The notes beneath the pieces are model-generated. The model did no database searches and was not told the DNA's origin. It saw only the letters and a list, made by a program, of their open reading frames with translations. Source: Ruminococcaceae bacterium UBA2806 (GTDB taxonomy: Bacteria > Bacillota > Clostridia > Oscillospirales > Acutalibacteraceae). Taken from it: a DNA stretch of 23,739 bases. Both the position numbers and the translations under genes were made by a program. Below, piece by piece: positions 6,880-12,949 of this stretch; position 1 is the first letter of the stretch; each line of letters starts with the position of its first letter. The DNA lies in contig DEHG01000001.1 in assembly GCA_002351795.1 (NCBI GenBank), positions 25,518 to 49,256 of the forward strand, in the 5' to 3' direction.

Positions 6880-6947
6880 ACGCTGTTCGGTTCATTTTTT
6901 TTTATAATTTTTTCGCACGCTGTAAAATGAAGCTGAATTGGTTACAG
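6880..6947 (-). promoter_or_regulatory. Candidate control region of sigma cassette 2
   Basis: The minus strand carries CTGTAACCAA at 6938-6947, identical to the string in the cassette 1 promoter, and CGTG 21 bases past the AAC. That is longer than the usual 16-17. Closer to the gene, TGAACC followed 16 bases later by TATCTA is another candidate. The exact promoter is uncertain; the shared string is the observation. Confidence 0.35.
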
Positions 6948-7015
6948 AGTATGTCCGGAACACCGGCAAAACAGCCGTCGGAAATATCGTTGCCTTGAAA
7001 CCGTGATTTTTCTGA

Positions 7016-7189
7016 AAGTTTGTTGAACAAAAATTCAAAGATAAAAAGTGGTCATTTGATGCCTGCATTGGCTATGCAAAAGACCACCATCTTTTTAATG
7101 AAAAAGAGTTGGTATATACAAAAACTCTTTACAATTACTGCAAACAGCTTGCGGTTCGCTACACTTGGCAGTAACTTCCCGTGACGGAA
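7016..7189 (+). pseudogene. IS30-family transposase remnant
   Basis: Read from 7016, the plus strand gives 52 codons, including KKWSFDACIGYAKDHHLFNE and KELVYTKTLYNYCKQLAVRY, before a stop at 7172-7174. The pattern W-S-x-D-A-x-x-G-Y-A-x-x-x-x-L-F-x-x-x-E-x-V-x-T-K-T-L-Y-N-Y is characteristic of the central part of IS30-type transposases in Firmicutes. After the stop the same frame continues LPVTE, where intact copies have a LAVKN-x-x-LPEK segment, so the stop is probably a mutation. A stop also lies directly before 7016, and neither the N-terminal helix-turn-helix nor the DDE core is present. No inverted repeats mark the ends. This is a decayed fragment, not an active element. Confidence 0.65.
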
Positions 7190-7229
7190 CTTTCACCCGT
7201 CAGATCAGTGTCATGCCCGACATACTGAC

Positions 7230-7259
7230 AAAAAAAGCTGCCGGTCAATGCGGCAGCTT
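7230..7259 (-). terminator. Intrinsic terminator of the LRR/BIG_2 surface protein gene
   Basis: On the minus strand AAGCTGCCG pairs perfectly with CGGCAGCTT around a seven-base loop and runs into seven T residues. It begins 23 bases past the stop at 7283. Confidence 0.85.
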
Positions 7260-7282
7260 CCTTATTAAAATGGTTACATATA

Positions 7283-10108
7283 TTATTTTACTGTTATTTT
7301 GCAGACTGCATTCTTCCCGTTAAAGGTACTGACTGTTATATTGGCAGTTCCGGCTTTCAGCGCTGTTATGTTTCCGTCATTATCAACCTTTGCGACTGAA
7401 CTGTTGCTTGATTTCCATATTCTGTTATAAGCCGCCGTTCCGCTTGGAATTATTGAATCGACAGTATATGTTTCCCCGACCTGCATGCTGATAGATGTAC
7501 GGCTGAGATCTATGCTGTCCGGCGCTTCCTTGACATGAACCTTACAGCTTCCCTCCTGATCATTGTAGGTCTTTACGATCACATCCGCTGTGCCCGTTTT
7601 CAAGCCTGTAAAGCCTGCTTCCCAGTTTGTCTTTGTCATCTTGATAACTGACGGATCGCTGCAGGTATATGTTCTTCCTGCACTTGCTTCGCTGTTGAGC
7701 AGAACTGCTCCGATAGTCACATTTTCACCTAAACCGATATCAATGCTGTCACTTTCCATTTCAACAAATCTCGGAGGCGCTTTTACCGTGACTTTACACT
7801 GATCGTATTTTCCGTTATATGTTCTTACCGTTACAGTTGCAGTTCCGACTGAATTGCCATAAAATTTACAATCCCAGCTTGTGGGTATTATTTCCACACG
7901 GTCTGTACTTGATGAGATAAACATTCTTGTCATAGACGCTGCACCGTCATTTATATAGCTGCTTATGGTTGCTGTTTCACCAACGCCTATTGTGATCTCC
8001 TTTTTACTCATTGTAATACTTGAAGGAGAATCCTTGACGGTAATATTGCATTGGGTTTTCTTGCCGTTATATGATACAGCCGTTACTGATGCCGTTCCTT
8101 TTTTATGTGCTGCAATGCGGCATTTGCCGTCAACGACCGAGACTTTCAGTATTGAGTCATCAGAGGAAGTATATGTATAAGCTGAACAAGCTGCATCATC
8201 TGATGTATTGCAGGTAAGATACTGTGATTCCGACAGTCCCATTGTCATTGAAGTTCTTGAGAAAGTTATTTTTTCAGGTGCTTTTTTTACAGTAACAGTA
8301 CATTTTGCCTTATGACCTGTGCTTTCAGTAACGGTTATTACAGCTGTTCCCTCTGCCTCGGCAGTTATTGTTCCCGATGACACGGAAACAACTGACGGTG
8401 CTGAGCTTGACCATTTTACTGTCTTTGACGCAATATCGGGTGTTACCGTTGCCATCAGAGTTTTTGTTTCGCCTTCACCAAGAGTAAGCTCACTTGCGCT
8501 GAGTATAATGCCTGCTTCCATGAAGATCCTGTTTACATCGTCCTGTGCAGCAGCATTCGCAGCCGCAGAACCTTTCATGCACACTACCGCACGTTCGGGA
8601 TCACCGTTATAAAACGGCTCAACTCCAAATTTTCTGATATTATTTGAACAGTATATTTTCTTTATATCAGTATTGTATCTGAATGCATGACTCCCTATCT
8701 CAACGACCGTCTGAGGTAAAGATATGCTGTCCGTACCCGCAATATTCGGCGCACATACAAGCTTTTTCCTGTCCTTGGTGAAAAGGAAGTTATTCATAGC
8801 GCAATAATATTTATTATCCGCAGAAACCTCAAAAGAACGTACATTTTCAGCCGGGAAAAGTGTATCCGCAGATATATAGCGCATAGATGCGGGAATGGAT
8901 ATCTTTGTGACATTAACGCCTCTTAATGCGCCGTCCGCAGCGGCTACAATTCCGTCCTTTATCTGAAGCGTAACAGGTTCGCTGCTGCTGCCCTTATATC
9001 CGTACAGCATTTTTGCGATATATATAAAGCCGTCCGCCTTTTTTCTGTACCACATAGTATTACCGAAAACATCGGCGCCCATTGAAATGACCGACGTAGG
9101 AAAGCTTATAGATGTAAGAGCTGTACAATCCTCAAACAAAGCTGCCGGAAGAGCTTTTATGCCCTTTTCTATCACTGCGGATCTCAGCCCGTCACAGCCG
9201 CTGAAAACGCCGTCGCCAAGCTCCTTATTTGCAAGATATACTGTTACACCTTTGAGATTATCACAGTCAGAGAATGCATAATTACCGATATGACTTACTT
9301 TTGAAATATCAATGCTGCTAAGAGCTGCGCCGCTGAAAGCATAATCCTTTATTACGCTTACATCCCCGGGAAGCCGGCAAGCGCCGCCTTTTGCCTTCGG
9401 ATATGCATATACTGTACTTCCGTCCTTGCTGAGAAGCAGATCATCAACAACTTTGAAATTCGGGTTTGAATTGTCTATACTGAAATTTTCAAGCGACCTG
9501 CATCCGTCAAATACACCGTCAGGAATATTTGCAACAGAAGCGCCGATGACAATTTCATTTACCGCAGAATTACCAAATGCATCCTCTCTTATACTTTCGG
9601 CGGCAGCGGTAATACTTACGGTACCGTCAAAGGTATCCGGACAATAAACAAGTGTACGCAGATCCTTTGTAAAAAGCATACCATCCCTGACCGTAAAGAA
9701 ACGGTTATTGCTGTCAACAAATATTTCACCGATATGTATGCCGCTGAAAGCACCAGTTTCGATCTCACGGATATTTTTTCCAATGGTCAATGAATATACA
9801 TCTGACGGGATATTTTCAGTCCTGTTCATGGGCGCAGACTGAATTACAGTTACATCCCGTCCGTCATACATCTCGGGTATAATGATATCTCTGTCTTTTG
9901 AATTTTCAACAATTATCTCGCTTACCGCAAGACTGCCATCTTCATTTTCCTGAAAGCAAAATTCATCAGCCAATGACATATCTCCTGCCAACGCCTGAGC
10001 CGTTACAGCAATATCAGGATCCAGTCCAATGATATGAGCCGCCGAGCCTGCTACGGTAAGGACAAGAGCAGCGGCCAGTATTCTGCGTGACACGCCTGAA
10101 CGATTCAT
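7283..10108 (-). CDS. Exported BspA-type leucine-rich repeat protein with five BIG_2 domains
   Basis: The 941-residue protein begins with a signal peptide (RRILAAALVLTVAGSAA, residues 8-24, with a probable cleavage site near 39). Residues about 60-510 are irregular BspA/LRR_5 repeats, recognisable by recurring units such as IREDAFGNSAVNEIVIGASV, FSGCDGLRSAVIEKG and IGNYAFSDCDNLKGVTV. Residues about 535-608, 613-692, 697-776, 781-860 and 864-941 are five BIG_2 immunoglobulin-like domains, most ending in a C-x-[VI]-x-V-K strand. Proteins of this kind act at or outside the cell surface in adhesion or carbohydrate binding. No LPXTG, SLH or dockerin module is visible, so it may be released or held non-covalently. 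GGAGGG lies eight bases before the ATG. It is monocistronic, with promoters upstream and a strong terminator at 7230-7259. Confidence 0.9.
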   Translation of the reverse strand: MNRSGVSRRILAAALVLTVAGSAAHIIGLDPDIAVTAQALAGDMSLADEFCFQENEDGSLAVSEIIVENSKDRDIIIPEMYDGRDVTVIQSAPMNRTENIPSDVYSLTIGKNIREIETGAFSGIHIGEIFVDSNNRFFTVRDGMLFTKDLRTLVYCPDTFDGTVSITAAAESIREDAFGNSAVNEIVIGASVANIPDGVFDGCRSLENFSIDNSNPNFKVVDDLLLSKDGSTVYAYPKAKGGACRLPGDVSVIKDYAFSGAALSSIDISKVSHIGNYAFSDCDNLKGVTVYLANKELGDGVFSGCDGLRSAVIEKGIKALPAALFEDCTALTSISFPTSVISMGADVFGNTMWYRKKADGFIYIAKMLYGYKGSSSEPVTLQIKDGIVAAADGALRGVNVTKISIPASMRYISADTLFPAENVRSFEVSADNKYYCAMNNFLFTKDRKKLVCAPNIAGTDSISLPQTVVEIGSHAFRYNTDIKKIYCSNNIRKFGVEPFYNGDPERAVVCMKGSAAANAAAQDDVNRIFMEAGIILSASELTLGEGETKTLMATVTPDIASKTVKWSSSAPSVVSVSSGTITAEAEGTAVITVTESTGHKAKCTVTVKKAPEKITFSRTSMTMGLSESQYLTCNTSDDAACSAYTYTSSDDSILKVSVVDGKCRIAAHKKGTASVTAVSYNGKKTQCNITVKDSPSSITMSKKEITIGVGETATISSYINDGAASMTRMFISSSTDRVEIIPTSWDCKFYGNSVGTATVTVRTYNGKYDQCKVTVKAPPRFVEMESDSIDIGLGENVTIGAVLLNSEASAGRTYTCSDPSVIKMTKTNWEAGFTGLKTGTADVIVKTYNDQEGSCKVHVKEAPDSIDLSRTSISMQVGETYTVDSIIPSGTAAYNRIWKSSNSSVAKVDNDGNITALKAGTANITVSTFNGKNAVCKITVK

Positions 10109-10180
10109 TTTTCTTTCCCTCCATAAAAAAGCTTTTTCAATTCATATTGTCTGTTTTATTATCTTTTCTGATACTCATAC

Positions 10181-10210
10181 ATTATAACATATTTGTTACA
10201 GTTTTTGTCA
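10181..10210 (-). promoter_or_regulatory. Proximal promoter for the LRR/BIG_2 gene
   Basis: TATAAT (10181-10186, minus strand) is preceded by TGACAA (10205-10210) at an 18-base spacing, about 75 bases before the start codon. CTGTAAC, part of the string seen upstream of both ECF cassettes, lies in the spacer (10195-10201), but without a matching CGT box. Confidence 0.4.
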
Positions 10211-10343
10211 GCAAAATTAAAATTTCGTTACTGAAAATTTCATCTTTTACTCTTTTACCAAAAAAACAGCATTTTATAAGAACTAATCAATGATTTATAA
10301 CAATAAAATATTTTCATTAAAGGAAAAAATAGCCATAAAATAC

Positions 10344-10371
10344 ATTATAAAGCATCTCTCTGCTCTGTTAA
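10344..10371 (-). promoter_or_regulatory. Possible distal promoter for the LRR/BIG_2 gene
   Basis: TTAACA (10366-10371, minus strand), a 16-base spacer and TATAAT (10344-10349) would give a leader of about 230 bases. It is AT-rich sequence, so chance is possible. Confidence 0.3.
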
Positions 10372-10491
10372 GGTGCAAAAGCCAAAGGGGACGATAATTT
10401 TTTATCAGACATTATGATATAAAAAGCATGACAATAATGTCACATTTGTTTGAATGTCAATAACAATTGTATAAAAATTATGAATTTACTA

Positions 10492-10520
10492 TTGACTTTA
10501 TTTTAAATATGTGCTATTTT
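10492..10520 (+). promoter_or_regulatory. Promoter for the minD-like gene
   Basis: TTGACT (10492-10497), a 17-base spacer and TATTTT (10515-10520) are followed by AGAGG (10526-10530) and the ATG at 10540. The transcript would have a very short leader. Confidence 0.6.
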
Positions 10521-10539
10521 AATAAAGAGGTATCTGAAA

Positions 10540-11274
10540 ATGGGAAAAGTGACAGTTATTACATCCGGCAAGGGTGGTACAGGAAAATCAACAGTCACCG
10601 CAGGTCTGGGAGCTGCGCTTGCAAGGCGAGGCTGCAGAGTACTGATAATAGATTGTGATGCCGGCATGAGAGGTATTGATCTTATGCTTGGTGTAAGCGG
10701 AGAGCTTGTTTTTGATATTGCCGATATAGTAAGCGGCAACTGCCCTCCTGCAAGTGCGATCTATCCCTGCAAGACTGTGCCGGAATTGTTTGTACTTCCT
10801 GCGCCTTCAAATGTCCGTGACGAAATAAGCCCTTATATTATGAAGCAGCTTGTTGCGGTCCTTAAAAAATATTACGATCATATTCTTATCGACTGCCCGG
10901 CTGGTATCGGTATCGGAATGGAATCTGCGGCAGCAGCAGCAGACAGGGCTGTTCTTATCGCAAATGCCGAGCCGCTTACGCTAAGGGGCTGCGATAAGGT
11001 CAGACAGATGCTTTCGGATATGGATATCCGGGAGTTCAGACTTATTATCAATCGTTTCAGCGAAAGGAACTTTAAGAGATCAGCCGCTTTTGAGGATCTT
11101 GACGCCGTTATAGATAAGGCAGGCGCAAGGCTTTTAGGCATTGTTCCTGAGGATCTCGGCGCAGTGAATCTTGCACAGAAGGGTCTTCCGATAGAGGGGA
11201 AGCATAAAGCGGTATATGCCTTTGACCGCATTGCCGCAAGGCTTGACGGTGTTGATGTTCCGCTTGATCTATAG
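10540..11274 (+). CDS. minD: MinD-like P-loop ATPase (septum-site placement)
   Basis: This 244-residue ParA/MinD-family ATPase has a deviant Walker A box KGGTGKST at residues 11-18 (signature lysine Lys11), LIIDCDAGMRGID at 35-47 (switch I region) and ILIDCPAGIGIGMESA near 114 (Walker B; MinD has DxPAGI here). The MinD-type CDAG..GLDL and PAGI patterns favour MinD over plasmid ParA. MinD binds the membrane with MinC to block FtsZ assembly away from midcell. The protein ends in IAARLDGVDVPLDL without the basic amphipathic C-terminal helix that anchors canonical MinD (usually about 265 residues), so membrane binding may be weak or absent. No minC or minE lies next to it. AGAGG lies nine bases before the ATG. 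A GC-rich hairpin separates it from mgsA. Confidence 0.85.
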   Translation: MGKVTVITSGKGGTGKSTVTAGLGAALARRGCRVLIIDCDAGMRGIDLMLGVSGELVFDIADIVSGNCPPASAIYPCKTVPELFVLPAPSNVRDEISPYIMKQLVAVLKKYYDHILIDCPAGIGIGMESAAAAADRAVLIANAEPLTLRGCDKVRQMLSDMDIREFRLIINRFSERNFKRSAAFEDLDAVIDKAGARLLGIVPEDLGAVNLAQKGLPIEGKHKAVYAFDRIAARLDGVDVPLDL

Positions 11275-11286
11275 GAATGTTATTAT

Positions 11287-11308
11287 GCCGCCCCGTCAAA
11301 AGGGCGGC
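11287..11308 (+). terminator. GC-rich hairpin between minD and mgsA
   Basis: GCCGCCC (11287-11293) pairs with GGGCGGC (11302-11308) around an eight-base loop, 13 bases past the minD stop. No T run follows, so it may slow transcription or protect the minD transcript rather than terminate it. Confidence 0.45.
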
Positions 11309-11371
11309 TATGAAATCGGTAAACAGCTGAAAGTATTTTATGTTTATAATTTATTAAATGGAGGAGATCAC

Positions 11372-11770
11372 ATGAACATAGCATTGATAGCTCATGACGC
11401 AAAAAAGGAGCTTATGGTACAATTCTGTATTGCCTACTGCGGAATACTCAGCAGACACAATCTTTGCGCCACAGGCACGACCGGTAAAATGGTGGCTGAG
11501 GCAACAGGTCTTGAAATACAGAGATTTCTCGGCGGCAGCCAGGGCGGAGATCAGCAGATAGCTGCAAGGATCGCCTTCAATGAAATAGATATGCTTATCT
11601 TTCTTCGTGACCCGCTTGATCCCAAGCCGCATGAGCCTAATGACATGAATCTTCTCAGACTTTGTGATATGCACAATATACCTGTTGCAACAAACATTGC
11701 CACAGGTGAGGTGCTTATACACGGACTGGAGCGCGGCGATCTTGACTGGAGAAATATTGTCAGGAATTAA
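11372..11770 (+). CDS. mgsA: Methylglyoxal synthase
   Basis: MgsA converts dihydroxyacetone phosphate to methylglyoxal and phosphate, a bypass of lower glycolysis used under phosphate limitation or sugar-phosphate stress. The 132-residue protein matches the short family form. It has ALIAHDAKK (4-12, His8), ATGTTG phosphate-binding loop (33-38), GGSQGGDQQIAA (54-65) with Asp60 as the catalytic base equivalent to Asp71 of the E. coli enzyme, and DPLDPKPHEPNDMNLLRL (80-97) with His87 and Asp91 matching the conserved active-site pair. The start is the ATG at 11372, with GGAGGAG five bases upstream. A longer open frame from 11216 runs back into minD and has no support. It lies 97 bases downstream of minD and is followed by a strong terminator. 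Confidence 0.95.
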   Translation: MNIALIAHDAKKELMVQFCIAYCGILSRHNLCATGTTGKMVAEATGLEIQRFLGGSQGGDQQIAARIAFNEIDMLIFLRDPLDPKPHEPNDMNLLRLCDMHNIPVATNIATGEVLIHGLERGDLDWRNIVRN

Positions 11771-11816
11771 GCCTACAGTCTGCTTACAGCGACAAAATAA
11801 TACTTCAATTATTACA

Positions 11817-11852
11817 AAAGCTGCCGCACTGAAAAGTGTGACAGCTTTTTTT
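11817..11852 (+). terminator. Intrinsic terminator of mgsA, probably bidirectional
   Basis: AAAGCTG (11817-11823) and CACT pair with AGTG and CAGCTTT (11842-11848) around a GAAA loop, followed by a seven-T run to 11852. On the minus strand the same hairpin ends in TTTT and would also stop transcription from the acyltransferase end of the mre operon. Confidence 0.85.
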
Positions 11853-11878
11853 GCGGTATTTTGCCGGTTGTGTAATAG

Positions 11879-12928
11879 TTATTCTTTGGGCTTTGCACTT
11901 TGGACTTTGCGCTTTTTTAGACTGTGCAGCTTATTGTCCAGGAAATAGTATAGTATGCCTGCTGTTATACAGATCGTGTATGCTGTAAGCACCTTGATCG
12001 GCGGGAATGTGAGAAACGGAATATTGAGTTTTTCATAAACAGCCTCCATAGGCTTGAAATAGAACATCTGCAGCATGAATATATGGTAGGACGCTTTGCC
12101 TAAAAACTCAAGCGGCGCCCATTTCAGCTTTCCTCCGCCTATTATCAGAACTGTGGGAGGTATAATGAAAAGACTTGCCCATATGCTTGTTTCCTTCCAG
12201 TACTTTGTCAGCACAGGATTGTATCCGAAATAATATACCCATACAATATATGCTGCGCCGATTATCATTGAAAGGAACAACATTATAAATACAAATACAT
12301 CCTGCTTTTTTGTACGCTTTTTTCCTATTGCAAGATAACAGCCGACAGCTATTACCAATGTGTAGCGTATAAGTATCAGACGATAGCAGTCCTCTGTCAT
12401 TCCAACGGCATTTTTAAGCGCCTCATATGTAAGCACCAGACCGCCGCAGATAAATACTCCCGCTAAATCGAACTTCTTTATTATAGCATGCACGACAGGG
12501 AACCAGAAAATAAACTGTATCATAAGCGGAACATAATAGCTGCCCCTTCCCCGTCCGCCTGTAACGAAATCCACAAGAATATTCATCAGATTAAGGTTAT
12601 AATCACCCATCACTGTCAGTATTATTACCTCAGCAATAAAGACAGGTATATACGGTTCCAGGTATCTTGCAAATTTCGGAAGCACCTGTGACGGCGCATA
12701 AGCTTTTTTAAAGCTGTCAATACTATGCCGCTGATAGGACAGGGCATATACATATCCCGAAAGCAGCATAAATACAGATACGGGAAGATGTATCCAGAAC
12801 GGAAAAAGCAAAGATGCGCTTATCTCCCTTCCGAGATCACAATGGGCAGTTATAACAAATAATATGCACATACCCTTCATAAAGTCTACACTGCGGTTGT
12901 GACCGCTTTTTTTCTGAATTTTTTCCAT
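11879..12928 (-). CDS. Integral-membrane acyltransferase (acyltransferase_3 / OafA-like)
   Basis: The 349-residue polytopic membrane protein has about ten hydrophobic segments. It opens with the acyltransferase_3 pattern NRSVDFMKGMCILFVITAHC (residues 11-30, with His29 as the conserved histidine). Family members move acetyl or other acyl groups onto sugars or cell-surface polymers from the cytosolic or membrane side. It starts 21 bases after the mrdA stop with AGAAGGA as ribosome site, so it is the last gene of the mreBCD-mrdA transcript. This points to a cell-wall or envelope polymer as acceptor, but the substrate is not visible. The last nine or so codons (KVQSAKPKE) are written by a heptamer tandem array (11883-11910), which gives a basic tail unlike the rest of the protein. 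Confidence 0.85.
   Translation of the reverse strand: MEKIQKKSGHNRSVDFMKGMCILFVITAHCDLGREISASLLFPFWIHLPVSVFMLLSGYVYALSYQRHSIDSFKKAYAPSQVLPKFARYLEPYIPVFIAEVIILTVMGDYNLNLMNILVDFVTGGRGRGSYYVPLMIQFIFWFPVVHAIIKKFDLAGVFICGGLVLTYEALKNAVGMTEDCYRLILIRYTLVIAVGCYLAIGKKRTKKQDVFVFIMLFLSMIIGAAYIVWVYYFGYNPVLTKYWKETSIWASLFIIPPTVLIIGGGKLKWAPLEFLGKASYHIFMLQMFYFKPMEAVYEKLNIPFLTFPPIKVLTAYTICITAGILYYFLDNKLHSLKKRKVQSAKPKE
11883..11910. repeat. Heptamer tandem array (4 copies) inside the 3' end of the acyltransferase gene
   Basis: Four 7-base units, TCTTTGG, GCTTTGC, ACTTTGG and ACTTTGC, run without gaps from 11883 to 11910, all with the core CTTTG. On the coding strand they read [GC]CAAAG[TCA] and encode the C-terminal tail, ending just short of the stop codon. 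Confidence 0.8.
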
Positions 12929-12949
12929 AATTTTTCCTTCTGACTCAAA

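Larger units (their letters stand above)
6836..7282. other. Intergenic region: upstream of cassette 2, IS30 remnant, terminator
   Basis: These 447 bases separate two minus-strand genes. From the cassette side they hold the ribosome site and leader, a T/A-rich block (6894-6912), the CTGTAACCAA string (6938-6947), an IS30-type transposase remnant on the plus strand (7016-7189) and the terminator of the surface protein gene (7230-7259). Confidence 0.6.
10109..10539. other. Divergent intergenic region between the LRR protein and minD
   Basis: These 431 bases are very AT-rich and hold promoters in both directions (10181-10210 and 10344-10371 minus; 10492-10520 plus). A TGACA/TGTCA dyad with a four-base loop at 10429-10442 lies 50 bases upstream of the minD promoter and might be an operator. 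A G/C-richer patch at 10360-10397 (GTGCAAAAGCCAAAGGGGAC) stands out, but I could not fold it into a known riboswitch. No gene is visible. Confidence 0.45.

Noticed and set aside
10360..10397. Riboswitch-like string (GCAAAAGCCAAAGGGGAC) upstream of minD
   Set aside because: It recalls part of the c-di-GMP-I (GEMM) core, but the receptor loop, the second helix and a downstream expression platform are missing, and it lies upstream of the likely minD promoter.
10540..11274. Plasmid ParA rather than MinD
   Set aside because: The CDAG and PAGI motifs and the shape/division-gene neighbourhood fit MinD. There is no parB or parS-like repeat nearby.
11216..11371. Longer mgsA start inside minD
   Set aside because: It would put 52 extra residues on a protein whose family begins at MNIALIAHD, and the ribosome site GGAGGAG fits only the ATG at 11372.
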